The position numbers were made by a program, and so were the translations under genes. Below, piece after piece: positions 8,583 to 17,486 of a DNA stretch of 50,349 bases. Below the pieces are notes generated by a model. The model was not told the origin of the DNA and searched no databases. It saw only the letters and a list, made by a program, of their open reading frames with translations. Within the stretch, counting starts at the first letter, position 1. Each line of letters starts with the position of its first letter. Origin of the DNA: Aquabacterium humicola (GTDB taxonomy: Bacteria > Pseudomonadota > Gammaproteobacteria > Burkholderiales > Burkholderiaceae_C); assembly GCF_030167915.1 (NCBI RefSeq), contig NZ_JARGNB010000014.1, positions 1 to 50,349 on the forward strand. The letters are read 5' to 3'.

Positions 8583-9470
8583 TTGCATGAAGTGGCTTAT
8601 CAGATCCTTTTCCTTCCCCCATCGCATGCGCTGGCCGAGCATGTCCTCGGCTACGTCGTTCGCCGCCGACAGATCAGCGATGAAGTTGTGGCCGCTGCTG
8701 TAGTGCCGACGATCATCTATCCGGCGAACATGTACGCGGCACTGACCATCGTGCATCGCGGGCATCTGGGCGATCCGACGGGCGAAGTCATCACTGGGGC
8801 CATCATTTCTGGAGCGATGACCCAGCCGGCCTCGCGAGCCCTGGTCGACTGGCCGGAGACGACCAACGTGTTGTTCAAGCCCGGCCGGATCGCAGAAGTC
8901 GTCCAAGTCCCTGCTGACGAGCTCACGGACCGCTGGGTTCCTGTCGACGCCGTACTCACGCGCGCCGACTCCCTGGAGCTTTGCGAGCGAATGGCCGAGC
9001 AGCCCTCCCTGGCGCGACAGATCGCCGTGCTCAACCAGTTGCTCGAACGGCGGCTGCTATGCGCGCCACGACCGCGAGGTTCGGTCGCCACGTTGGTGGA
9101 GCACTTGATGCACTTGCTGCCGATGATGTCGGTGCATGAGCTCGCGCAGCGAGCCGGCCTAAGCGAAAGGCAGCTGAACCGGCGTGTCATCGACGCGCTG
9201 GGCATGTCGCCCAAGCTCGTATTGCGGCTGGCGCGGCTGCAGCTGGCGCTACGACAGCTTCGCGCGTTGGCAAGGGCAGGCAGGCCGCCCAGCCGTGAAA
9301 GGTTCGGGCCGCTGGCATTGCGCGCCGGCTTCGCCGATACGTCGCACATGGCGCGCGAATTCAGATCGTTTACCGGACACCCGCCGGAGGTCCTGCGAGA
9401 GCGTCTGCGGGTGCCAAGTCCGAACGAGTGGGCATACGACCTGCCGGAGGACTGGCTGGGCGACCGCTGA
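8583..9470 (+). CDS. AraC-family transcriptional regulator
   Basis: A 295-residue protein with an N-terminal sensor-like domain of the DUF6597 kind (ILFLPPSHALAEHVLGYVV) and a C-terminal AraC DNA-binding domain at about residues 180-280. The first HTH (MSVHELAQRAGLSERQLNRR) and the second (GPLALRAGFADTSHMAREFR, then FTGHPPEVLRERL) are both recognisable. The start is uncertain: TTG 8583 gives the best N terminus, but the ribosome site is weak. It diverges from the toxin-like gene and may control it; that is inference from position only. Confidence 0.88.
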   Translation: MHEVAYQILFLPPSHALAEHVLGYVVRRRQISDEVVAAAVVPTIIYPANMYAALTIVHRGHLGDPTGEVITGAIISGAMTQPASRALVDWPETTNVLFKPGRIAEVVQVPADELTDRWVPVDAVLTRADSLELCERMAEQPSLARQIAVLNQLLERRLLCAPRPRGSVATLVEHLMHLLPMMSVHELAQRAGLSERQLNRRVIDALGMSPKLVLRLARLQLALRQLRALARAGRPPSRERFGPLALRAGFADTSHMAREFRSFTGHPPEVLRERLRVPSPNEWAYDLPEDWLGDR

Positions 9471-9584
9471 GCAGTCGGATGTCGCGGTGTCCATGGCCAT
9501 ACGCCTTCATAGAGGCGTGCGAATCGGAGGCCGGCCCGTCAGGTCGGGTCGGACAGGCGGACTACGTGCGGTGCGGCGCGATCG

Positions 9585-10757
9585 TCAATGCAGGCTTTGG
9601 GTGCTGCGTGTGCCGATATAGTGGCGCAACTGCTGCACCAGCGGGAGCAGTCCGTGTCGGCCCGGCGCCCTTTCCAGCAGGTTCTTGACGAGCTGTGCAG
9701 CCTCCTGTTGGCGCCCCGCCATCCCCCACAGAACAGCCTGGGCGAAATCGGCGCTGAATCCGGCAGGATCGAGCTTGCGGGCCACTTTGATCTCGTGCTC
9801 GGCCTCGGCAGCGTTGCCCTGAAGCGCACGGACGGACGCCAGGCCGCCGTGTGATTCGCCGAACGTGCGATTCACGAGCAAGGCTTCGTTGAACACCTTC
9901 TCGGCCCCGGCGACATCCTTCGTCATCAGCATCACCCAGCCGAGTGCGACGCGATTGCCGAGGTTGCCGGGGTCCAGCCGCTGCACGCGCTCGAAGGCTT
10001 CTCTCGCCTGCTCGTGTTCCTGGGCGTACAGGTGCAGCAGGCCGATTCCCTGCCAGGCGAGCGCATCGTCCGGGCGACGCTGCAGTGACGCGTTGAAGTG
10101 GGCGCGGGCGCGCTCGACCTCCTGCCGTTCGACTGCTGCAAACCCGGCTATCGCATGGGCCTCGCCGTCATTCGGCGCGGCGGAGAGGACGGAATCGGCA
10201 ATGCGGCCGGCGGTTTGCGCGTCGCCGTCGTCGAAGTGCAACCGAGCCAGGCAGCCGCGGCTGCCTTGTGCATCGACCTCGGTCTTGGCCGACTGCACCC
10301 ACTGATGGGCGACCTCGATCGCCTCGTTCATGCGGCCCAGATGCCGAAGCGCTTCGATCCAGCGGCGGAAGTTGGCCGCGTGCACCAGTCCGCGGCCGGA
10401 GGCGTCGGCGAAGCAATGACGGGCTTCATCCCAGCGCTGCTGCATGGCCAGGCTCAACCCGAGGTTGTGGAGCAGGGCCGGGTCGGGCGTCGCGTGGTCG
10501 ATCAGCGGGCGCAGCACGGCCTCGGCCTCTTCAAAACGATGCTGCGAGAGAAGCACCGAGGCCTTGCGGCCGAGCGCCACAGCGTGGTCCGGCTCATCGT
10601 TTAGCACCTGATCCAGACAGCGCATCGCGTCGCCGAAGCGACCGGCCTGGTGGTACAGATCGCCGAGATCCACGCGCAGGAACGCATTGTCTGGCTCCAG
10701 AGCCAACCAACGCTCACGGCGCTGGATCGCCTGGCTGAGATCGGGTTCGACGGACAT
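9585..10757 (-). CDS. Tetratricopeptide-repeat protein
   Basis: A 390-residue soluble protein made almost entirely of TPR helices, with no signal peptide. Repeats with the W/L-G-Y/A-F-A-P pattern recur from start to end, e.g. FLRVDLGDLYHQAGRFGDAM, GRKASVLLSQHRFEEAEAVL, LAWQGIGLLHLYAQEHEQAR and NRVALGWVMLMTKDVAGAEK. ATG 10757 has AAGGAG eight bases upstream. TPR arrays bind partner proteins; nothing here names the partner. The gene stands alone, converging with the regulator at 9470 and diverging from the dipeptidase gene. Confidence 0.85.
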   Translation of the reverse strand: MSVEPDLSQAIQRRERWLALEPDNAFLRVDLGDLYHQAGRFGDAMRCLDQVLNDEPDHAVALGRKASVLLSQHRFEEAEAVLRPLIDHATPDPALLHNLGLSLAMQQRWDEARHCFADASGRGLVHAANFRRWIEALRHLGRMNEAIEVAHQWVQSAKTEVDAQGSRGCLARLHFDDGDAQTAGRIADSVLSAAPNDGEAHAIAGFAAVERQEVERARAHFNASLQRRPDDALAWQGIGLLHLYAQEHEQAREAFERVQRLDPGNLGNRVALGWVMLMTKDVAGAEKVFNEALLVNRTFGESHGGLASVRALQGNAAEAEHEIKVARKLDPAGFSADFAQAVLWGMAGRQQEAAQLVKNLLERAPGRHGLLPLVQQLRHYIGTRSTQSLH

Positions 10758-10962
10758 CGGGGCGCTCCTTGAGTCGCGGCTGCAAGGCCACTTCCCCGAG
10801 GTCATCCGGCGTTTCGTCGTGGAGTTCAGCCCCGAGTTGGGTGGCTCCGTTGATGCTCTTGAAACGCGGCCATTCAGCGTTGTTGCTGGCGCATCAGGTC
10901 AAGACCACCATGTCGGCGATTGGGCATTCTGAATCGATTTGGCGACCCCAGGAGTCTGAAGT

Positions 10963-13074
10963 ATGACCCGCAATCTGATGAACGCGTCGCGCCGCTGCCT
11001 GTTGATTCTGGCGGCATCGGCTTGGCTTTCCCCGACAATCGCAAACGCACAGGCCGAGCTGCCCGGGATTCCGGGGAAGTACTTCATAAAGTCGGCGGCG
11101 GCGGGGCGCTACCTGGAGGTCGTCAATGCCGACCCGACCGCCGGCAGCACGACTCAGCTCTGGGACAGGGTGCTTCCGCGTCCGAACCAGATCTGGGAGA
11201 TCGTGCCGGCCGCCACGCCGGGCTACGTATACATCAAGTCCGAGTTGGGGCGCTATCTGGACGTGCGCTGGGGCAGCGGCGCGAACGGCACGCTGACGCA
11301 CCTGTGGGACTTCAACGGAGGCGATGCACAGCGATGGAGGCTCGAGCCTCTGCAGGATGGCGGCTACCGCATCCGCTCGCATCTGGGAACGTATCTGACG
11401 CCCAAGTCCGGCGGCAGTACGAACGGAACGCCGGTCTGGATGTGGAGTGCCACGTCCGCTGCTGCGCAGCGCTGGCTGCTGGAAAGCGCCGGAGCAGGCA
11501 CTGCGCTGTCCGGCTTCGCCGACCTGCACACCCATCCGATGTCCCATCTGGCCTTTGGTGGCAAACTGATCCACGGCGCGCCGGACGTCGGCACGCTGAT
11601 GCCGGCCATCCCATCGGGCAATGGCTGTCGCCACTACGAACGTCCGACGACGATCGGTGAGGCCTTACCCAGCGACCGCGCGACGCATGGCGGTTGGGGC
11701 TTTGACAACACCTGTGGCGACGATCTGCGCAAGGCGATCGTCCGGACGCTCGAGAGCGAGCTCGGCGCGCAGAGCAAGCACCACGAAGAGGGCGCCCGTG
11801 GCTATCCGTTCTTCGCCGGCTGGCCATCGTCGAAGGACGTAACGCACCAAGTAATGTGGATCGACTGGCTTCGTCGCGCTCAGCAGGGGGGCTTGCGCGT
11901 GATGGTGGCGTTGGCAGTGAACAACGCGACGCTTGCGCATGCGGTCATGGGCCCCGGCGACATCAACGCAGACGACGTGTCGTCGGCCGACGTGCAGATC
12001 GACGAGATGAAGGCCATGGTGGCGCGACACACGGACTTTATGGAGATCGCGCGCTCGCCCGCCGAGTTGCGGACTATCGTCTCCAAGGGCAAGCTAGCCA
12101 TCGTGCTCGGGACCGAGACTGACAACATCGGCAACTTCCACACCAATTCTGTGGTGAACGCCGACTCCGCCTCCGCGATCTCGATGGCGCCGGTCAAGGC
12201 TGAACTGCAGCGACTCTGGGACAAGGGCGTTCGCTACGTGTTCCCGGTGCACCTGATCGACAACAAGTTCGGCGGCACGGCCATCTACGAGCCGCTATTC
12301 AACCTATCGAATGTTCACCAGAACGGACGCTTCTGGGAGATCGGCTGTGCGCCGGAGGGCAGCGGGATCGGCTACAAGTTCGTCGTCGATGGCTTCGATG
12401 CCGCACTGGCCGCGGCCAAGGCCGTCAAGCTCGGCATGGATCCGTTCCAGTCTCCGCCGCAACCGCCGGCCTGCGCAGGCCATGCGAACAAGCGTGGTCT
12501 GACGGCGCTGGGCAACGCGACGCTGCGCGAGATGATGCGCATGGGCCTTCTGATCGACATCGATCACATGTCGGACCGGACGGCCAACGAGGCCCTCGAC
12601 CTGGCTGCGTCGGTGGACTACCCGGTCAATTCCGGCCACAACCATCAGCGCGGGAGTTCCGGGACCGAGCGCGATCTCAGCGACGCGCAGTACGTCAAGA
12701 TCGCCAGGCTCGGCGGCATGATCGGCCTTGGCCATGGCGGCAAGGCCTCGAACTTCGTCGCGAGTTTCCGCAGGCTGCGCCAGGTCGTCGGTGCCAATGC
12801 CGGAATCGGATTGGGAACCGATGCCAACGGACTGTGGCCGCTGCCGGGGCCCGATGCCAATGCCGCCGTCGACGGAGGCCTGACCGTGACCGGGGTTGCC
12901 GCGTGGGACATTAACGTTCATGGTGTAGCGCATTACGGACTGTTGCCCGACTATGTGCGGAGCTGGACGTCAGCCGGCATGACGGGAGCGGAACGGAACC
13001 AGTTCATGCACTCCGCCGAGCGGTTCGCGCAGATGTGGGAGCGCGCCGAGCGCAACCGCTTGAACGTGAAGTGA
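10963..13074 (+). CDS. Exported ricin-lectin / M19 membrane-dipeptidase-like protein
   Basis: A 703-residue protein with a signal peptide (LLILAASAWLSPTIANAQA). Residues ~35-175 form a ricin-type beta-trefoil with three repeated units (KYFIKSAAAGRYLEV, YVYIKSELGRYLDV, YRIRSHLGTYLTP, each followed by a QxW-like element). Residues ~185-690 resemble metal-dependent amidohydrolases of the M19/renal-dipeptidase group: FADLHTHPM (His189, His191), LGTETDN, DIDHMSDR (from Asp532) and GLGTDANG. AGGAG lies seven bases before the ATG. It may hydrolyse dipeptides or a related amide in the periplasm or outside the cell, with the lectin part binding sugar polymers; the substrate is unknown. Confidence 0.85.
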   Translation: MTRNLMNASRRCLLILAASAWLSPTIANAQAELPGIPGKYFIKSAAAGRYLEVVNADPTAGSTTQLWDRVLPRPNQIWEIVPAATPGYVYIKSELGRYLDVRWGSGANGTLTHLWDFNGGDAQRWRLEPLQDGGYRIRSHLGTYLTPKSGGSTNGTPVWMWSATSAAAQRWLLESAGAGTALSGFADLHTHPMSHLAFGGKLIHGAPDVGTLMPAIPSGNGCRHYERPTTIGEALPSDRATHGGWGFDNTCGDDLRKAIVRTLESELGAQSKHHEEGARGYPFFAGWPSSKDVTHQVMWIDWLRRAQQGGLRVMVALAVNNATLAHAVMGPGDINADDVSSADVQIDEMKAMVARHTDFMEIARSPAELRTIVSKGKLAIVLGTETDNIGNFHTNSVVNADSASAISMAPVKAELQRLWDKGVRYVFPVHLIDNKFGGTAIYEPLFNLSNVHQNGRFWEIGCAPEGSGIGYKFVVDGFDAALAAAKAVKLGMDPFQSPPQPPACAGHANKRGLTALGNATLREMMRMGLLIDIDHMSDRTANEALDLAASVDYPVNSGHNHQRGSSGTERDLSDAQYVKIARLGGMIGLGHGGKASNFVASFRRLRQVVGANAGIGLGTDANGLWPLPGPDANAAVDGGLTVTGVAAWDINVHGVAHYGLLPDYVRSWTSAGMTGAERNQFMHSAERFAQMWERAERNRLNVK

Positions 13075-13143
13075 CGCAGCGGCGACGCCACCGGGCTTAC
13101 TGCCTGGACGTGCCCGGTGCGACGCATAGCCATGCCCGACGAG

Positions 13144-13203
13144 GGTTGACGCTCCACGCAACCATGGCGCGCCGTTGAAGGGCGCGCCAGGTTGTTGGTC
13201 AAC
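13144..13203. terminator. Large nested dyad downstream of the dipeptidase gene
   Basis: Three nested inverted pairs share one centre: GGTTGAC/GTCAACC outermost, CAACC/GGTTG inside it, and GGCGCGCC/GGCGCGCC innermost around a short loop. A second hairpin (CCGCCGCC/GGCGGCGG) follows at about 13214-13235. There is no T tract, so it could be a factor-assisted terminator or an operator for the flagellar operon that starts at 13411. No sigma-28 or sigma-54 promoter could be recognised in 13075-13410. Confidence 0.5.
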
Positions 13204-13410
13204 CGCACGATTGCCGCCGCCATCTTTGGCGGCGGTGTTGCGTCTGCCTGTGCAGATCCGCAGTTGGCTTCCCTCCTGCCTTTGGCGCCGGCGTGGCTCG
13301 GGTGAATCCCTCGGGCCGGAGCAAATGAAACACGGCTGCCCGGTGAGAACAACTGACCTGAAACCACGGCCCCCTAGAGTCGTCTTCAACCGAACGACGG
13401 AGACGATCGC

Positions 13411-13785
13411 ATGACCCAGCCGATCGAAGCGACGACGATGACACTTGTGTCGCTGGCACTGGACGCCGCGGCGATGCGCCAGCAGGTTGGCGCCCACAAC
13501 ATCGCCGTCGCGAACACCGGTGCCCCGCTCGGCCGCGTCGAGTTCGAAGACCGGCTGACCGCCATTCGTAGCCAGCTGCAGTCGGGCACGACCCCGAACC
13601 TCGAGCAGCTGCGCGCGATGCGGCCGCAGGTCATCTGGGACGGCGGCTCCGCGAAGGGGGTGGCCGGGCTGGACCAGGAGGCTGCGCGGTTGTCGCAGAA
13701 CGCCCTGCATTACCAGGCGCTCGTGCGCTCGCTGGGGCACTACTTGGATCTGCGCTCGAGCGCGATCAACGACGGGAAGCGTTGA
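13411..13785 (+). CDS. flgB: Flagellar proximal rod protein FlgB-like
   Basis: A 124-residue protein at the head of the flagellar series. The rod N-terminal motif is degenerate: SLALDAAAMRQQVGAHNIAVANTGAPLG replaces the usual region with ASNIANADTPGY. The end, LSQNALHYQALVRSLGHYLDLRSSAIND, fits the FlgB C-terminal helix. FlgB joins FlgC, FlgF and FliE in the rod crossing the periplasm. GGAG lies eight bases upstream of the ATG, and the stop nearly touches flgC. The name rests as much on neighbours as on sequence. Confidence 0.8.
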   Translation: MTQPIEATTMTLVSLALDAAAMRQQVGAHNIAVANTGAPLGRVEFEDRLTAIRSQLQSGTTPNLEQLRAMRPQVIWDGGSAKGVAGLDQEAARLSQNALHYQALVRSLGHYLDLRSSAINDGKR

Positions 13786-13787
13786 AC

Positions 13788-14228
13788 ATGGACTACCGCG
13801 AGGCTTTCGCTATCAGCGCCACGGGCATGAACTTCGAGAAACAGCGCCTGGATGCAGCCGCCGCGAACCTGGCGAACATGCATGCGACGACCGGCCCCGA
13901 CGGGGCGCGCTATCGCCCGCTGCGCGTCGTCGCCGCGACGCCGTCCACGTCGTTCGCCGCAGCTTTCGGCCAGCAGTCGCCAGGCGTTGCCGCGCTGGGC
14001 GTGCACGGCGTGCGACTGGAGCTCGTGGACAGCCCGCCGCGCATGGTGCATGACCCGGGGCATCCGCATGCCGACGCGAACGGCATGGTGGCCTTCCCGG
14101 GTGTCGACCATGTCAGCGAGATGGTGACGCTCAACTCGGCCCTGCGCAGCTACCAGGCCAACGTGGTGGCGATGAACGCCGCCAAGGCGATGGCGCTGAA
14201 GGCCCTCGAAATCGGGAGCGGTAAGTGA
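13788..14228 (+). CDS. flgC: Flagellar proximal rod protein FlgC
   Basis: A 146-residue protein with the rod/hook N-terminal helix (AFAISATGMNFEKQRLDAAA, then ANLANMHATTGPDG) and the conserved C-terminal helix ending in VTLNSALRSYQANVVAMNAAKAMALKALEIG. The FlgC-specific stretch PHADANGMVAFPGVDHVSEM corresponds to the usual HPDADANGYVxxPNVD segment. It forms the proximal rod with FlgB. ATG 13788 sits two bases after the flgB stop, behind GGGAAG. Confidence 0.9.
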   Translation: MDYREAFAISATGMNFEKQRLDAAAANLANMHATTGPDGARYRPLRVVAATPSTSFAAAFGQQSPGVAALGVHGVRLELVDSPPRMVHDPGHPHADANGMVAFPGVDHVSEMVTLNSALRSYQANVVAMNAAKAMALKALEIGSGK

Positions 14229-14563
14229 ACGGAATCGAACCCGTCGCCTTCCTGCCGGCACTGCAGATGCCGACGTTGGCCGCCCCCCAGGCACCGTGGG
14301 ATGGCGGCGAGGTCGTCGCGGGCACCGCGGCCGTACCGACGAACGATGGCTTCGGTCGCCTGTTCGGCGAGCAGCTCGGCGCGCTCAACGCGAAGCTGGT
14401 CGAAGCGGATCGCAGCCTGCAGGACCTGGCCTCCGGCGAACCGGTGAACCTTCACCAGGTGATGATGACGCTGGAAGATGCCAAGCTCTCGCTGCAATTG
14501 GTGCTGCAGGTCCGCAATCGCCTGGTCGATGCGTATTCCGAGCTGCTGCGGATGCAGGTCTAG
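14225..14563 (+). CDS. fliE: Flagellar hook-basal body protein FliE
   Basis: A 112-residue protein of normal FliE size. The diagnostic C-terminal helices are clear: FGRLFGEQLGALNAKLVEAD, then GEPVNLHQVMMTLEDAKLSL and VLQVRNRLVDAYSELLRMQV. FliE joins the MS ring to the proximal rod. The GTG start overlaps the flgC stop (GTGA), so the two are translationally coupled. Confidence 0.93.
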   Translation: MNGIEPVAFLPALQMPTLAAPQAPWDGGEVVAGTAAVPTNDGFGRLFGEQLGALNAKLVEADRSLQDLASGEPVNLHQVMMTLEDAKLSLQLVLQVRNRLVDAYSELLRMQV

Positions 14564-14575
14564 TAGGAGTCGGCA

Positions 14576-16057
14576 GTGAACAAGGTTGGCGAATTCTGGG
14601 CCGCGCTGGGCCGTCCTGCCCGCGTCGGATTCGTGGTCGGTTGCATCGCGATCGCGGCAACGGCCGTCACCGGTGTCTACTGGGTGACGCGCACTTCGTA
14701 CGGAGTGCTGTTCAGCGGGCTGTCGAACCGCGATTCCGCGGCGATCGTCGCGGCGCTGGAAAAGGACAAGATCGGCTACCGGCTCGACGGCGACGGCAGC
14801 ACGATCCTCGTGCCCGACGAGCAAGTGCACAAGGTCAGGCTGAAGCTGGCCGGCGCCGAGCTGCCGCTGCAGGGTGGCGTCGGTTTCGAGCTCTTCAACA
14901 ACAACGAGGTCGGCATGACCGACTTCGCGCAGAAGGTCAACTACCAGCGCGCGCTGCAAGGCGAGCTGACGCGCACGATCGGCGCGCTGGACGAGGTGCA
15001 GGCCACCCGCGTGCATCTGGCGCTGCCGGAGCAGGGGCTGTTCCGGCGAGCGGGGGCCGCCGCACGGGCCAAGGCGTCGGTGACCCTGACCTTGAAGCCG
15101 GGGCGCCATCTCTCGCGCGAGCAGACCCGAGGCATCCAGCGGCTGGTCGCGGCGTCGGTGCCCGACGTAAGGCCCGAAGACGTCACCGTGCTCGATCAGC
15201 GCGGTCTGGCGCTGACGTCCGAAGGGGGTGGCACAGAGGGCGCACCGACTGGCGCAAGCGGATTCGACGGCAAGCGCGAGGTCGAGGAATACCTGGGCCG
15301 CAAGCTGCGCGACGTGCTGGACGAGACCTTCGGCGCCGGGCTGAGCATCGCCCGCATCGACGTCGTGCTCAACCAGGACCAGACCCGCGTGACGACCGAG
15401 AGCGTGCTGCCGGCCAATTCCTCGCAGGGCCACCCGGCGGGCGTGGTCGTGCGGCAGATGGAAACCGGCACGCCGCGCGATCCGTCGGGTGCGCTGTCGC
15501 CCGAACCGCCGAGCGGCGGGCGGACCCGCGACGTGCACTACCAGGTCGGGCGCCGCGTCGAGCAGATCGTCTCGGTTCCGGGTGGCATCAGTCGCATCAA
15601 CGTGGCCGTGGTCGTCAAGCGCCCGCTGGACCAGCGACAGACGGAGCGGCTGAAAGAGATCGTGGCGGCGTCGGTCGGCTTCAATCGGATGCGCGGCGAC
15701 ACGATGGCGATCCACTCGATCGACCAGATTCTCGGCGCTGGTGAATCGGGGGCGCAGACCGGCGCCTCGTCATCGGGCGACGCGCACGCGGTCGATGCCC
15801 AGGACGACGCGCTGCTGCTGCCGAAGCTCCGGCCGCCCGCGAAGCCAGCGGGTCAGGACTTCGACGCCACGATGCGGACCGCCGGCACGGCAACCGTGGT
15901 ACTGCTGATCGCCGTGATGCTGGCGTTCGCGTGGATGCTTCGCAAGCGGAGCAAGCAGCCGCCGCCGTCCCCGGCCGTCGGCAACCGCGAAGCGCTGCTG
16001 CGCGACGTCCAGGGATGGTTGCGCGAGCGCGCCGACGGCGCTGCGAAGAGGACGTGA
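14576..16057 (+). CDS. fliF: Flagellar MS-ring protein FliF
   Basis: A 493-residue protein, somewhat short for FliF (usually about 530-570). The first membrane helix is at ~18-40 (VGFVVGCIAIAATAVTGVYW). Ring-building motifs follow (VLFSGLSNRDSAAIVAAL, YQRALQGELTRTIGALDEV, ARVHLALPEQ-like VHLALPEQGLF, ASVTLTLKPGRHLSREQ). The second helix is at ~430-452. The tail after it is only about 40 residues (REALLRDVQGWLRERADG) and does not show the familiar FliG-binding end, which fits the reduced FliG-like protein encoded next. GTG 14576 follows AGGAG. Confidence 0.94.
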   Translation: MNKVGEFWAALGRPARVGFVVGCIAIAATAVTGVYWVTRTSYGVLFSGLSNRDSAAIVAALEKDKIGYRLDGDGSTILVPDEQVHKVRLKLAGAELPLQGGVGFELFNNNEVGMTDFAQKVNYQRALQGELTRTIGALDEVQATRVHLALPEQGLFRRAGAAARAKASVTLTLKPGRHLSREQTRGIQRLVAASVPDVRPEDVTVLDQRGLALTSEGGGTEGAPTGASGFDGKREVEEYLGRKLRDVLDETFGAGLSIARIDVVLNQDQTRVTTESVLPANSSQGHPAGVVVRQMETGTPRDPSGALSPEPPSGGRTRDVHYQVGRRVEQIVSVPGGISRINVAVVVKRPLDQRQTERLKEIVAASVGFNRMRGDTMAIHSIDQILGAGESGAQTGASSSGDAHAVDAQDDALLLPKLRPPAKPAGQDFDATMRTAGTATVVLLIAVMLAFAWMLRKRSKQPPPSPAVGNREALLRDVQGWLRERADGAAKRT

Positions 16058-16605
16058 TGAACGACCAACACCGCGCCGCCCTGGCCCTGCATGCCGCGAG
16101 CGCCGACGATCGGGCCTGGGTGTTGACTCAGCTCGCCGCCGGCCAGCGAGAGCCGCTTCAGGCATTGCTGGACGAGCTCGAATCGCTCGGCATTCCTCGT
16201 GAGACCTTGCAGGGCGCACCTGCCGCGGCACCCGCCGCCGCGGCGGACGGGCACGAAGCGGCCGCGGCGCAGACTCCGATCGAGCGCCTGCGCCGTGCCA
16301 GCGCGGCGTCGATGCATGCGGTGCTGGGCGGCGAGCCTGCCGGCCTGACTGCGGCCGTGCTGTCCCTGGGACCCTTCGCGTGGCGCGACGAATGCCTTGC
16401 GTTGCTTCCGTTGCAGCTGCGCACGGCCATCGAGGCCCATGCCCGCCCATCCGCAGCGCTGGCAGATGCCGCATTGCGGGCGGTCGCGCCCCGGCTCGCC
16501 GAGGTGGAGCAACAGCGACCCGTCCCCGTGGCGCCGGAGCAGACGCCGTCTCGGGGGCGCGACCCGCGCATGCTCATCGCGCGCTGGAGCCGTCTGTGGC
16601 GCTGA
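16057..16605 (+). CDS. FliG-like protein reduced to a middle domain
   Basis: A 182-residue protein exactly where fliG normally lies, its ATG overlapping the fliF stop (TGATG). FliG is usually about 330 residues. Residues 85-150 (HAVLGGEPAGLTAAVLSLGP, CLALLPLQLRTAIEAHA, LADAALRAVAPRLAEVE) match the pattern of the FliG middle (ARM_M) domain, where HPQTIAxxLAHL is followed by LALLPExLR. Residues 1-50 are a helical unit that is not clearly FliG_N; 52-72 are an Ala-rich linker. There is no C-terminal torque domain: after ~155 comes only a short basic tail. It probably links FliF to the FliM-like protein without taking up stator torque. Detection is by eye, so the homology needs a profile test. Confidence 0.55.
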   Translation: MNDQHRAALALHAASADDRAWVLTQLAAGQREPLQALLDELESLGIPRETLQGAPAAAPAAAADGHEAAAAQTPIERLRRASAASMHAVLGGEPAGLTAAVLSLGPFAWRDECLALLPLQLRTAIEAHARPSAALADAALRAVAPRLAEVEQQRPVPVAPEQTPSRGRDPRMLIARWSRLWR

Positions 16606-17486
16606 TCCTTCGTGTCCCTTCCTCCGCCACGGGCAAGACGCTGGTCCCGACCCGGCCGCTGGCCGAAGCCGGCGTCGACGCCATGGAGCCGCAGGTCGGT
16701 GCGGACGTCGCGGAAGCGACCGATCCGATCGACGAAGCACTGCAACGGGCCATCGAGCGCGGGCATGCGGAAGGTGTCGAGCAAGGACGCCGGGCAGGCT
16801 TCGAACGCGGCATCGAAGAGGGCCGTGCGGAAGGCCTGAAGCGCGGTGGCACCGAAGGTCGCGAAGCCCTGCAGGCAGCGGCCGAACGGCTGTGCGACCT
16901 GGCCGATGAACTCGCCCGTGCTCGCGCCGCAGCACTGCAGCAGGCGGAGGACGACATCGTCTGCATCGCCTTCGAAGCGCTGTGCAAGCTGGTGGGCGAC
17001 CACCTCGTGACGGCCGAAGGCGTCGCGGCCCACGTGCGCAACGTGATCGAGCGCGTGGCCGAGCCGCGCGGCATCCGCGTGCGTGTGAATCCGCAGGACC
17101 TTGCGCTGCTGAACGATCATCCGCAGGCGCATCGACCCGGTGAATCGCTAGAGTGGTGCGCCGACGCGTCGCTCGCCTGCGGCGGCTGCGTGGTGGAGTC
17201 CGCCGCCGGCGAGTTCCGTGCCCGGCTGGACGAGCAGCTGCGCCAGGTGCTCGGGCTGTTGCAGGACGCGCGGACCCGTTCCGCGGCCGAAGCCGATGCC
17301 ACGGCGCGTCTCACTGCGAAGTCGCTGCCGACGCAAGCGCCAAGGCTGTCGACCGCACCGGTGCCGGCCGCCGAAGTGCGCGTGGAACCCACGGCAGGGC
17401 CGACGCCGCAGAAGCCACCGGTGTCCGAGTCTGCGGCCGGCAAGCCTGCGCCCAAGGTCTTCAGCATGAAGTGGGGCGTCGCGTGA
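16596..17486 (+). CDS. fliH: Flagellar export ATPase regulator FliH
   Basis: A 296-residue protein. The middle has the FliH glycine-repeat helix (AIERGHAEGVEQGRRAGFER, GIEEGRAEGLKRGG) and then the conserved C-terminal domain (IVCIAFEALCKLVGDHLVTA, VRVNPQDLALLNDH, CGGCVVESAAGEFRARLDEQ). FliH binds the ATPase FliI and the C ring. The C terminus carries an extra Ala/Pro-rich stretch of about 70 residues. GTG 16596 overlaps the previous gene by ten bases, and the stop overlaps fliI. Confidence 0.92.
   Translation: MALILRVPSSATGKTLVPTRPLAEAGVDAMEPQVGADVAEATDPIDEALQRAIERGHAEGVEQGRRAGFERGIEEGRAEGLKRGGTEGREALQAAAERLCDLADELARARAAALQQAEDDIVCIAFEALCKLVGDHLVTAEGVAAHVRNVIERVAEPRGIRVRVNPQDLALLNDHPQAHRPGESLEWCADASLACGGCVVESAAGEFRARLDEQLRQVLGLLQDARTRSAAEADATARLTAKSLPTQAPRLSTAPVPAAEVRVEPTAGPTPQKPPVSESAAGKPAPKVFSMKWGVA

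Noticed and set aside
8232-8906. A 224-codon minus-strand frame overlapping the toxin and AraC starts
   Set aside because: It is arginine-rich, has no motif, and overlaps two better-supported genes in other frames.
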